From the NCBI GenBank assembly GCA_001689515.1, contig LUJR01000033.1:1-23059 (forward strand): 23,059 bases of DNA, read 5' to 3'. Origin of the DNA: Bacteroidales bacterium M7 (GTDB lineage: Bacteria; Bacteroidota; Bacteroidia; Bacteroidales; Muribaculaceae). Numbering within the stretch: position 1 is the first letter of the stretch; every line of letters starts with the position of its first letter. This document shows positions 5,894-12,151 of the stretch, piece after piece. Made by a program: the position numbers and the translations under genes. The notes under the pieces were generated by a model that searched no databases, was not told the origin of the DNA, and saw only the letters and a list, made by a program, of their open reading frames with translations.

Positions 5894-5964
5894 CATCCTT
5901 TGGCCGAGTGGTTAGGCGGCGGTCTGCAAAACCGTACACGCCGGTTCGAGTCCGGCATGGGTGT
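5894..5964 (+). tRNA. tRNA-Cys (anticodon GCA)
   Basis: The loop CTGCAAA carries GCA at 5926-5928 on the stem GCGGT/ACCGT. The D-arm GCC-GAGTGGTTA-GGC and T-arm GCCGG-TTCGAGT-CCGGC are intact, and the discriminator is T, as expected for cysteine. The acceptor CATCCTT/ATGGGTG pairs at 6 of 7 positions. The 5' end lies 2 bases after tRNA-Met. Confidence 0.9.
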
Positions 5965-5969
5965 CTATT

Positions 5970-6042
5970 GGCTTCGTAGCTCAGTTGGTAGAGCGGTACG
6001 CTGTTAACGTAATGGTCGCAGGTTCGAGTCCTGCCGGAGCCG
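5970..6042 (+). tRNA. tRNA-Asn (anticodon GTT)
   Basis: The acceptor GGCTTCG pairs fully with CGGAGCC (one G-U) and the discriminator is G. The loop CTGTTAA carries GTT, and the D-arm GCTCAGTTGGTAGAGC and T-arm GCAGG-TTCGAGT-CCTGC are intact. It ends 16 bases before the HTH/zinc gene at 6059. Confidence 0.95.
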
Positions 6043-6058
6043 CAAATTGATATAGAAT

Positions 6059-6595
6059 ATGAGGAAAAGAACAGCATACATACGACAATACATTCAAGAC
6101 CACCTTGACAAGACCAATGCAGAATTGGCTGATGATTTGCAAATGGAGAAGGGCTCGGTTCGGTATCACATCAGAGCATTAAAATTGCAAGGAGTGCGAA
6201 AGACATTGGGTTATTATCCACGTACCCCACATGATGAGTATATCAGAGAGCATTACCCCAACAAGTCTGCTTCTCTTATCGCTAAAGAAGTCGGAATGAC
6301 CCCTGGCGGTGTACGATGCGCTGCTTACAGGTTAGGCATTAAACATAACCCAGGCTATGCAAGAGTGCAATGTAGTCATCGCCAAATTGGAGAAAATTTA
6401 ACAGGTCAGCGTTTTGGGTATTTGGTAGTCAAGAGGCAATTAGGAACAAACAAGTATGGGCAAATGAGATATGAATGTTTATGTGATTGCGGAAAGATGA
6501 CCGAATCGACAGCTGGGAATCTAAAACATGGACATAAAAAGTCTTGTGGCTGCTATCGTAGGCAACTGGCCGGGTTCAAGCGTAAGAAGCGCTAA
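6059..6595 (+). CDS. HTH and zinc-knuckle DNA-binding protein inside the tRNA array
   Basis: A 178-residue basic protein. Residues 1-55 and 60-100 form two winged/helix-turn-helix-like units (TNAELADDLQMEKGSVRYHIRA; KSASLIAKEVGMTPGGVRCA). Residues ~108-170 match the module that precedes AP2 or HNH domains in phage proteins: GQRFGYLVVKRQLG, YECLCDCGK, NLKHGHKKSCGC, with four cysteines (CxC...CGC) for zinc. No AP2 or HNH nuclease part follows. It looks like a targeting module of a homing-type protein that lost, or never had, the catalytic domain. It sits between tRNA-Asn and tRNA-Gln on the same strand, with 16 and 9 bases of spacing. Confidence 0.75.
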   Translation: MRKRTAYIRQYIQDHLDKTNAELADDLQMEKGSVRYHIRALKLQGVRKTLGYYPRTPHDEYIREHYPNKSASLIAKEVGMTPGGVRCAAYRLGIKHNPGYARVQCSHRQIGENLTGQRFGYLVVKRQLGTNKYGQMRYECLCDCGKMTESTAGNLKHGHKKSCGCYRRQLAGFKRKKR

Positions 6596-6604
6596 ATAAT
6601 ATAC

Positions 6605-6676
6605 TGAGGCGTAGTTCAGTGGTAGAACAGTGGATTTTGGTTCCACGGGTCGTCGGTTCGAGTCCGACCGCCTCCG
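6605..6676 (+). tRNA. tRNA-Gln (anticodon TTG)
   Basis: The anticodon arm GTGGA-TTTTGGT-TCCAC carries TTG. The D-arm is GTTC-AGTGGTA-GAAC and the T-arm GTCGG-TTCGAGT-CCGAC. The acceptor TGAGGCG pairs with CGCCTCC except at 1-72, where weak pairing is normal for glutamine tRNAs. The discriminator is G. It is the last tRNA of the array. Confidence 0.93.
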
Positions 6677-6712
6677 CAACAATTTACTTTTTCCAAGAAG
6701 TGTTTAGATTTG

Positions 6713-6747
6713 AGAGCGGCGTGCGTGAGCATTATCCGCTCTTTTTT
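6713..6747 (+). terminator. Rho-independent terminator of the tRNA array
   Basis: AGAGCGG (6713-6719) pairs with CCGCTCT (6736-6742), followed by TTTTTT, 36 bases after tRNA-Gln. Confidence 0.85.
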
Positions 6748-6803
6748 CATCAATCATAAAACTTCTGGTCAATAAAATCTCTATTCGTAATAAAAGACAG
6801 ATT

Positions 6804-7058
6804 ATGACACGATATTTCAAATGGCTTACTGAAAGCAACCGTCCCAAGCATATCCTGGTCGGCTTCCTGATAGGGCTCGCATTTGGCATTACTGGTGCCT
6901 TTGTGGCAGCCACTACAGCCGAAGTTAAAGATTGGCTGTGGAATGGTCAGAAAGGCGGTATCTTCGGCTGGATCAAAGGTAATGGTTTTGACTGGCTTGA
7001 CTTTGCTGCAACAATGATTGGTGGTGCCATCGGATTTGGCATACAGTGTATATTCTAA
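6804..7058 (+). CDS. Small membrane protein, YfiM/holin-like
   Basis: An 84-residue protein with two hydrophobic segments (about residues 18-38 and 64-84) joined by a loop with KDWLWNGQKGGIFGWIKGNGFDWLDF. The order 'NRPKH-LVGFLIG...VKDWLW...FDWLDFAATMIGG' resembles the small YfiM-type membrane proteins often seen at the ends of Bacteroidota phage lysis regions. A holin- or spanin-like role would fit a phage block but is inference. It is followed 7 bases later by the next gene. Confidence 0.65.
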   Translation: MTRYFKWLTESNRPKHILVGFLIGLAFGITGAFVAATTAEVKDWLWNGQKGGIFGWIKGNGFDWLDFAATMIGGAIGFGIQCIF

Positions 7059-7065
7059 CATCATT

Positions 7066-7473
7066 ATGGAAGCAAATAATAAAAAAGACATTCCGACCAT
7101 AATTGAATGGCTGGGAGACGATAGAGGCGATAATCTTGCTATCAGATTCGGGCTCCGTGTATATACCGTTGACCGATATGGAAATCTCAACTCCCAGCGT
7201 TATAAGCGGGCTTTGGCAAGTCCGTTGCCAGAAGGAACATATACAGCTCCAATTGAGGGTTTATCTGACCTCAAACCAGGCCATACGTTTGTTATCTCCA
7301 ACACTGAGATAGTAGTAGGCAAGCTGATCGAATCTCATCTGTTTGGTTATCGCTTCTTATGTGTAACCCCTGAAGGAAAGATTGTGATTACAGATGTGAG
7401 TTATGAAGACATTATACGCCATCATAAAGATGGTGACATCAAGGCAATTTTTAAGGTAAGAATCGAAGATTGA
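7066..7473 (+). CDS. Hypothetical soluble protein, 135 residues
   Basis: The ATG at 7066 (MEANNKKDIP) is chosen over an upstream ATG at 7018, which lies inside the previous gene. The protein is beta-rich with no signal peptide or membrane segment and no recognised family. It is the last gene before a strong terminator at 7513, so it closes the left-hand block. Confidence 0.7.
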   Translation: MEANNKKDIPTIIEWLGDDRGDNLAIRFGLRVYTVDRYGNLNSQRYKRALASPLPEGTYTAPIEGLSDLKPGHTFVISNTEIVVGKLIESHLFGYRFLCVTPEGKIVITDVSYEDIIRHHKDGDIKAIFKVRIED

Positions 7474-7512
7474 TTTTTAGGTTTAGGCATTTCTTTTTTC
7501 ATTGTTGTTTTT

Positions 7513-7542
7513 CCTCCCGTTGTGAAACGGGAGGTTTTTATT
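7513..7542 (+). terminator. Strong rho-independent terminator
   Basis: CCTCCCGTT (7513-7521), loop GTGA, AACGGGAGG (7526-7534), then TTTTTATTT. A textbook terminator ending the left-hand gene block. Confidence 0.95.
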
Positions 7543-7648
7543 TAGATATGTTGAGTATTGTAGGTTATATGTGTACACATAAACGTGTTAAGATGAAAAT
7601 AATCAGAAGATAGGTATAAAGAATTGACCTGATTGGCATTGACTCAAT

Positions 7649-7680
7649 TTTGTCAATTCCAATTATTGTTCTATCTTTGC
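7649..7680 (+). promoter_or_regulatory. Promoter with -33 and -7 boxes
   Basis: TTTG (7649-7652) and TATCTTTGC (7672-7680) are 19 bp apart, a good match to Bacteroidota sigma-ABfr promoters. No reading frame starts downstream before the element boundary at 7799. Confidence 0.75.
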
Positions 7681-7798
7681 AACAGCAAATGAGAGCCGTT
7701 TGCCAAGTGAGTGTGCTAAAAGTGTGCGTTCACTACCCAAGACAAGTCTAAAACTGTACTATATATCAATCAGTTAGATTGTCAGAGTTTGTGGTGGC

Positions 7799-7811
7799 CT
7801 GGTGGCACCAC
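7799..7811 (+). repeat. Left attachment-site repeat (attL core)
   Basis: CTGGTGGCACCAC is identical to 22932-22944. On its left side is GTGGTGGC (7791-7798), which with GGCACCAC (7804-7811) forms an imperfect inverted pair around CTGGT, as expected for recombinase core half-sites. Confidence 0.65.
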
Positions 7812-7813
7812 AG

Positions 7814-7850
7814 AAGACCGCTAATTCTCAATGAGTTAGCGGTCTTTCTT
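7814..7850 (+). terminator. Terminator carried by the element's left end
   Basis: AAGACCGCTAA (7814-7824) pairs with TTAGCGGTCTT (7836-7846), then TCTTTC. It starts 2 bases inside the attL repeat and so would restore a 3' end to the interrupted host transcript. Confidence 0.85.
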
Positions 7851-7868
7851 TCACTCATACCCCTCCGA

Positions 7869-7888
7869 GTCACCACAAAAGTCACCAC
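7869..7888 (+). repeat. Paired GTCACCAC boxes, left end
   Basis: Two exact GTCACCAC copies at 7869-7876 and 7881-7888, 12 bp apart start to start. The same pair with the same spacing occurs at 22794-22813. They match the att half-site GGCACCAC and probably bind the recombinase or its accessory factor. Confidence 0.55.
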
Positions 7889-8086
7889 AACCACCGTAAG
7901 TTGTTGAAATATTGACGATTGTGCGTGTCGCGGTGTGAGCGTATCTATTTCGGTAGATGTGTAAGATATTGATTATCAACGCAAATTAGTATATAATTCA
8001 TAGTCATTCACCCTCATTCACCCCCACGCCACAGCCTCGCAACCTCAAACTTTAACGGAGTTTAACTATAATCGCGCGATGAAAAT

Positions 8087-8122
8087 GTGGTGACCTAAAC
8101 CGAAAATCAGCCGGGTCACCAC
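8087..8122. repeat. GTGGTGACC/GGTCACCAC inverted repeat
   Basis: A perfect 9-bp inverted repeat (8087-8095 and 8114-8122) separated by 18 bp uses the same box as the element ends. It lies 32 bp upstream of the -7 box of the TPR/LuxR gene, so it could link recombinase binding to that promoter. Confidence 0.5.
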
Positions 8123-8153
8123 GCTCAATCGTTAAAAATTGACAAAAAATTAG

Positions 8154-8162
8154 TAACTTTGC
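8154..8162 (+). promoter_or_regulatory. -7 box of the TPR/LuxR gene
   Basis: TAACTTTGC matches the consensus and ends only 8 bases before the ATG at 8171. The predicted transcript would have a leader of a few bases at most. Confidence 0.6.
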
Positions 8163-8170
8163 AGTCGGAT

Positions 8171-9814
8171 ATGAAGAATTTTATTTGGATAATGATTTTA
8201 GTCGCCGTGGGTATGATTTCTTGCTCTCGGTTAGCACAACATCGTGATGTTCTCTCAAAGGCTGAGAGAATTGTTTCTGCATATCCTGACAGCGCTCTCT
8301 GTATCTTAGAGGAGATTGACCCAAAAGATTTGAAAGAAGATTCTCTTAGGGCATTGTATGCCATTGTGGTTGGCACAGCACATAAGGCAAGCGACAACTC
8401 AATGGTCGCAGATTCTCTGACTCGATTTGCATTTGAATATTACAGAGACAAAAATTTCAATAGGTTCCTACAGGCAGGTGACTTATTTGCTATGCACAGA
8501 TTTTGGCTTGGAGATGGAAGTGGATCGCTAAGTCTGCTTGACTCCTTAATTGCTCTTCCGAATATACCCAAGGATGTAAAGATTGAATTGCTACGTTCGA
8601 GAATGGGTATCGGTGGTGCCGAATTTGATTGCAAGCGCAACATTAGGTTTATCAAAGAATTGCAATCATTAGATACTGACTCAACCTATCAAACGGAATA
8701 TTTATATCAACTTTGTGAGAACTATCAGTTTGCAGAAAAAAATGATTCAGCACTAATCATAATCGATGAATTGATTGATTATGCTCGTCGTAATCATCTT
8801 GAAAGTGACCTGTTCACCTATACTTATGAAAAAGTTGGTATATTGGAAGAACTCGGGAGATATGAAGAAAGTAATCGTGTGGTAGACTATATATTGGAAC
8901 ACGCTCCTCACAATTCAGCTATACCGTATTTGCGTTTTTGGAAAGCATTGAATTATTTCAATTTAGGCGATATTGCGCAATCGCAGCAACATTTAGCTTA
9001 TGCCGACAGTTGCGCTTTTTCTCGAGATGATGTTGACATTGATTATTACGAGAGCTTTGCAGGTCCTCTACGCGAATTTCTAAAATATCGAAAAGATGGC
9101 TCTATTGGACTAAGCCAACTTGCAATTTTTAATAATAGTCAGCGAAATCAATCGCAAAGAATGGAATCGACGCGCTTAGAGTCTGAAAAGAGCATACTTA
9201 AGTCCGAAAACCGAGCATTAACATTCAAGTCACAGAGCGAACGCAAAACTTATATCATCGTGATAGTTTCTCTCGTTGCCCTTATTCTTGTGGCTGTTGG
9301 AGTGTGGCTACTCCAAAAACGTAAGCGTAAGACCGTCGAGGCAGAGGAACGTGCGGAGACTTTACAACGAATGATAGATGAACTTCAGAAACCATCCGCA
9401 CCCACCGACAATCAGGAGGCATTGCGCCGGGCGATGCTCCAACAGTTGAACATTATAAAGATGGTAGCCGAGACTCCTACTGAGCAGAACCGTGAGATGC
9501 TTCGCAAAATATCGTCAGTAGATAATAACGCGGATGGTCCATTGATAAACTGGGCGAATGTTTATGAGATTGTCGATAATCTTCATTATGGATTCTATTC
9601 CAAGTTGCAAGAACGGTACGGTGATACTATTTCCGAAAAGGAAGTACAAGCCATAGTACTGTTGGCGGCGGGATTCTCTGCGAAAGAAATAAGCGTCATC
9701 ACCTCCCAATCGGCAGCCTCCGTCTATGTGAGAAAATCTTCGGTGAAAAAGAAACTTGGAGTGCCTGAGAAGGAGGATGTCATGGCGTTCTTGCGGCAGG
9801 AGCTGTCATGTTAA
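8171..9814 (+). CDS. TPR lipoprotein with transmembrane helix and LuxR-type HTH
   Basis: A 547-residue protein. The ATG at 8171 gives MKNFIWIMILVAVGMISC, a lipoprotein-like signal with Cys at residue 18. A TTG 12 bases upstream is part of the promoter box. Residues ~30-330 are helical repeats of TPR type. A coiled coil follows (~325-355), then one membrane helix near 360-382 (YIIVIVSLVALILVAVGVWLL) and a cytoplasmic coiled coil. The C-terminal ~65 residues resemble a LuxR/GerE HTH (SEKEVQAIVLLAAGFSAKEI, then SAASVYVRKSSVKKKLGV). This is the known Bacteroidota architecture of membrane-anchored TPR/LuxR regulators, which often control an adjacent outer-membrane gene. It directly precedes a TonB receptor on the same strand. 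Confidence 0.85.
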   Translation: MKNFIWIMILVAVGMISCSRLAQHRDVLSKAERIVSAYPDSALCILEEIDPKDLKEDSLRALYAIVVGTAHKASDNSMVADSLTRFAFEYYRDKNFNRFLQAGDLFAMHRFWLGDGSGSLSLLDSLIALPNIPKDVKIELLRSRMGIGGAEFDCKRNIRFIKELQSLDTDSTYQTEYLYQLCENYQFAEKNDSALIIIDELIDYARRNHLESDLFTYTYEKVGILEELGRYEESNRVVDYILEHAPHNSAIPYLRFWKALNYFNLGDIAQSQQHLAYADSCAFSRDDVDIDYYESFAGPLREFLKYRKDGSIGLSQLAIFNNSQRNQSQRMESTRLESEKSILKSENRALTFKSQSERKTYIIVIVSLVALILVAVGVWLLQKRKRKTVEAEERAETLQRMIDELQKPSAPTDNQEALRRAMLQQLNIIKMVAETPTEQNREMLRKISSVDNNADGPLINWANVYEIVDNLHYGFYSKLQERYGDTISEKEVQAIVLLAAGFSAKEISVITSQSAASVYVRKSSVKKKLGVPEKEDVMAFLRQELSC

Positions 9815-9840
9815 GGTTGTTTTAGACTGAATAATGCCGT

Positions 9841-9906
9841 TTTTAGATTTTTAGTCGCGACTACGGTTGATAATCAATAGATTACATCAGACGTTTTAGA
9901 TTTTTA
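9841..9906 (+). promoter_or_regulatory. Repeat cluster upstream of the TonB receptor
   Basis: TTTTAGATTTTTA occurs exactly twice (9841-9853 and 9894-9906). Between them lie the 12-bp palindrome TAGTCGCGACTA (9852-9863) and TTGATAATCAA (9867-9877). The second copy abuts the -33 box of the receptor promoter. This arrangement fits activator sites, possibly for the LuxR-type domain of the upstream gene. Confidence 0.5.
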
Positions 9907-9908
9907 CA

Positions 9909-9942
9909 TTTGGCGTTAAGATTGGCTTAGATGTAATTTTGC
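9909..9942 (+). promoter_or_regulatory. Promoter of the TonB-dependent receptor
   Basis: TTTG (9909-9912) and TAATTTTGC (9934-9942) with 21-bp spacing are a good Bacteroidota promoter. It leads to an A-rich ribosome-binding region (CCAAAAAA) before ATG 9960. Confidence 0.8.
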
Positions 9943-9959
9943 GGTATTGAAACCAAAAA

Positions 9960-12065
9960 ATGTACCGCAATATGAACGTAAAAATCTTTACCCAAATCGC
10001 TCTGATGGTCTTGGCAACTTTAGTAGTTCCGGCCATAGCAAACGCGCAGGAAATGGTAGATACCATCGCTGCTCAAGAACTCAATGAGGTAGTTGTACAG
10101 GCTCCCAAAGTAATCCGTAAGGCTGACATGGATGTCTATTATCCTTCACAAAGCGCAGTCGAAAACTCCCGTAACGGAATGCAGTTGTTGACCCACTTGA
10201 TGATTCCATCCCTCACAGTGACTGACGCACTCGGTTCCATCCAAGCTGCGGGACAATCCGTGCAGGTTCGCATCAACGGACGTGTGGCTACAGTCGATCA
10301 GGTTAAGGCTCTACTTCCTGAAACAGTAAAGCGCGTTGAGTGGATGGATAATCCCGGCTTACGCTATAATGGCGCAAACTATGTGCTTAACTTCATCGTT
10401 GCCAATCCTACTCTTGGAGGTTCTCTCCAAACAGAGGGGCGACAGGCACTCAACACAGCATGGGGTGACTACTTTGCTGACGCTAAGTTTAACAATGGTC
10501 GCTCTCAGTTTGAGATTGGTGCCCAATACAAGCTTACTAACAAAGTGAAATCATACCGCGATTACAAGGAGACTTTCACTTATGCTGATGGCAGTTCCCT
10601 TACACGCACTGAGACTCCTCTCGGTGGAAATATTGACAATACTTTCGGTAAATTGTGGGGGGCATACAGCTACATAAAACCTGACACCACCATTTTCTAT
10701 GTTGAGGCAAGCGCCGCCCCCACATTTTCAAATGAATGGAGGGCAAATGGTCGTCTGTCACTTAGCGATGGTAGTGATGACATACTTCTTACTGATTCGC
10801 ATGGAGACAAAGGCCTCACTCCAAAATTCTCAGCATATCTTGAACAGCATTTTGATAAACGCCAGACTCTTGTAGTTGATTTCAACGCATCATTCTACAA
10901 CGGTAAGTCCTACTCTGATTATGTAGAGCAAGTATCAGGTTCTGAAAGCTACCTTACCGACATCCACACAATGATAAAAGACCGCAACCAAGCATACGCC
11001 ATTGAGGCAGATTATATAAAGAAGTGGAGTAACTCCCGCTTTACAGCTGGTGCCTCATATACTGCAAACCGTAACCGTTCTCAATATGAAAATCTGGGAG
11101 GCGAGATTTTCCATCAGCGACAGGACAAGGTTTATTTCTTTGCCGAATACTTCCAACGTATCAACAAAATAAGCCTCACCGCCGGACTTGGCGCTCAATA
11201 TACCGACTTCATGTTCAAGGAAACGAATCAAGGAAATAATTCTTGGAATCTGCGGCCACAAGCCACTATAGCCTACACCCTTAACCGGAATCACAGATTC
11301 AGACTGAGTTTCCAATCATGGCAGTCAACGCCCTCTCTTGCAGAAACAAATGTCGCTCCTCAGCAAATCGACGGTTTCCAATGGCGCATAGGTAATCCCA
11401 ATTTGAAAACTTCCACGTCGTATATGCTGACACTACGCTATAATTTCAGTCTCCCAAGAGTTGAAGGCACTTTCGGTGTACGCGCATTCACAAGTCCTAA
11501 TGCCATTACCCCATATCTTTATTGGAATGAAAACAAACTCATCACATCATATGAAAACAGTAAGGGTTTACAGAATCTCTCTTTTTTCCTTTCTCCGCAG
11601 GTTGAGATTATACCCGATTGGATGATGGCAAGTGCTCATATTCAGTACCGGATTGAACGTATGCGTGGGTCTGATTACAAACTCTATAACCATAATTGGA
11701 GTGGCAATGTCAGTGTAATGCTTGCACACTGGGGATTTGAATTTGTCGGTCAATATGTACGAGCCCAACACGATCTATGGGGTGAGAAAATAAGTTGGGG
11801 AGAGAATCTTTCCATTATCCAACTCGCTTATAACTGGAAAAATTGGCAATTTGGTGCAGGCGTAATAATGCCGTTTGGCAAATACGACCAGGGTTCAAAG
11901 ATGCTCAGCAAATGGAACACCAATGAACAGCACCAGCGACTTGATATGCGTATGCCATACATCAGCGTAAGCTATAATCTCCAATGGGGACGACAGAAGC
12001 GCGGAGCGAATAAAATCATCAACGCAGATGCCAACACCGACAAATCAACTGCCGGAGGAAGATAA
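9960..12065 (+). CDS. TonB-dependent outer-membrane receptor
   Basis: A 701-residue protein. A signal peptide covers residues ~1-29 (IALMVLATLVVPAIANAQ). ELNEVVVQAPKVIRK (~40-54) resembles the start of a TonB plug. The plug spans ~55-150 (LLTHLMIPSLTV, VQVRINGRVATVDQVKALLP, VKRVEWMDNPGLRYNG). The rest alternates aromatic-rich strands typical of a 22-strand outer-membrane barrel. It lacks the carboxypeptidase-like domain of SusC proteins and has no SusD partner, so it is not a classic Sus pair. The substrate is unknown. A plausible context is uptake controlled by the upstream TPR/LuxR protein. It is convergent with the relaxase gene, with a hairpin between them. Confidence 0.85.
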   Translation: MYRNMNVKIFTQIALMVLATLVVPAIANAQEMVDTIAAQELNEVVVQAPKVIRKADMDVYYPSQSAVENSRNGMQLLTHLMIPSLTVTDALGSIQAAGQSVQVRINGRVATVDQVKALLPETVKRVEWMDNPGLRYNGANYVLNFIVANPTLGGSLQTEGRQALNTAWGDYFADAKFNNGRSQFEIGAQYKLTNKVKSYRDYKETFTYADGSSLTRTETPLGGNIDNTFGKLWGAYSYIKPDTTIFYVEASAAPTFSNEWRANGRLSLSDGSDDILLTDSHGDKGLTPKFSAYLEQHFDKRQTLVVDFNASFYNGKSYSDYVEQVSGSESYLTDIHTMIKDRNQAYAIEADYIKKWSNSRFTAGASYTANRNRSQYENLGGEIFHQRQDKVYFFAEYFQRINKISLTAGLGAQYTDFMFKETNQGNNSWNLRPQATIAYTLNRNHRFRLSFQSWQSTPSLAETNVAPQQIDGFQWRIGNPNLKTSTSYMLTLRYNFSLPRVEGTFGVRAFTSPNAITPYLYWNENKLITSYENSKGLQNLSFFLSPQVEIIPDWMMASAHIQYRIERMRGSDYKLYNHNWSGNVSVMLAHWGFEFVGQYVRAQHDLWGEKISWGENLSIIQLAYNWKNWQFGAGVIMPFGKYDQGSKMLSKWNTNEQHQRLDMRMPYISVSYNLQWGRQKRGANKIINADANTDKSTAGGR

Positions 12066-12092
12066 TAAACGAAAACAGCGTCTCATACCAAA

Positions 12093-12129
12093 AGAGCCAG
12101 CACCCGGCGTGAAGTCGGGCGCTGACTCT
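12093..12129 (-). terminator. Hairpin between convergent genes
   Basis: AGAGCCAGC...GCTGACTCT with CCCG/CGGG inside form a stem with two mismatches. On the minus strand it is followed by TTTTGG, so it most likely ends the relaxase transcript. It may also act weakly on the receptor transcript. Confidence 0.6.
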
Positions 12130-12151
12130 ATTATGTAGAAGTATTGATTTA

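Larger units (their letters stand above)
7687..7850 (+). ncRNA. Possible small RNA at the element's insertion site
   Basis: A good promoter (7649-7680), no ORF and a strong terminator (7814-7850) define a ~160-nt transcript. Short hairpins are possible (GCAAA/TTTGC near 7685-7709; AGTGA/TCACT near 7709-7735). The element's left att site interrupts it at 7799. Without the insertion the RNA would instead end at the hairpin at 22950-22978. No known RNA class is recognised. Confidence 0.4.

Noticed and set aside
5538..6169. Several open frames through the tRNA array on both strands
   Set aside because: They run across intact tRNA genes; the translated similarities come from tRNA repeats.
7869..8122. 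CRISPR-like repeat array
   Set aside because: The units are only 8 bp, occur in both orientations and have no regular spacers or cas genes; they resemble recombinase sites.
9960..12065. SusC of a SusC/SusD pair
   Set aside because: There is no SusD gene and no carboxypeptidase-like N-terminal domain; a general TonB-dependent receptor is a better call.
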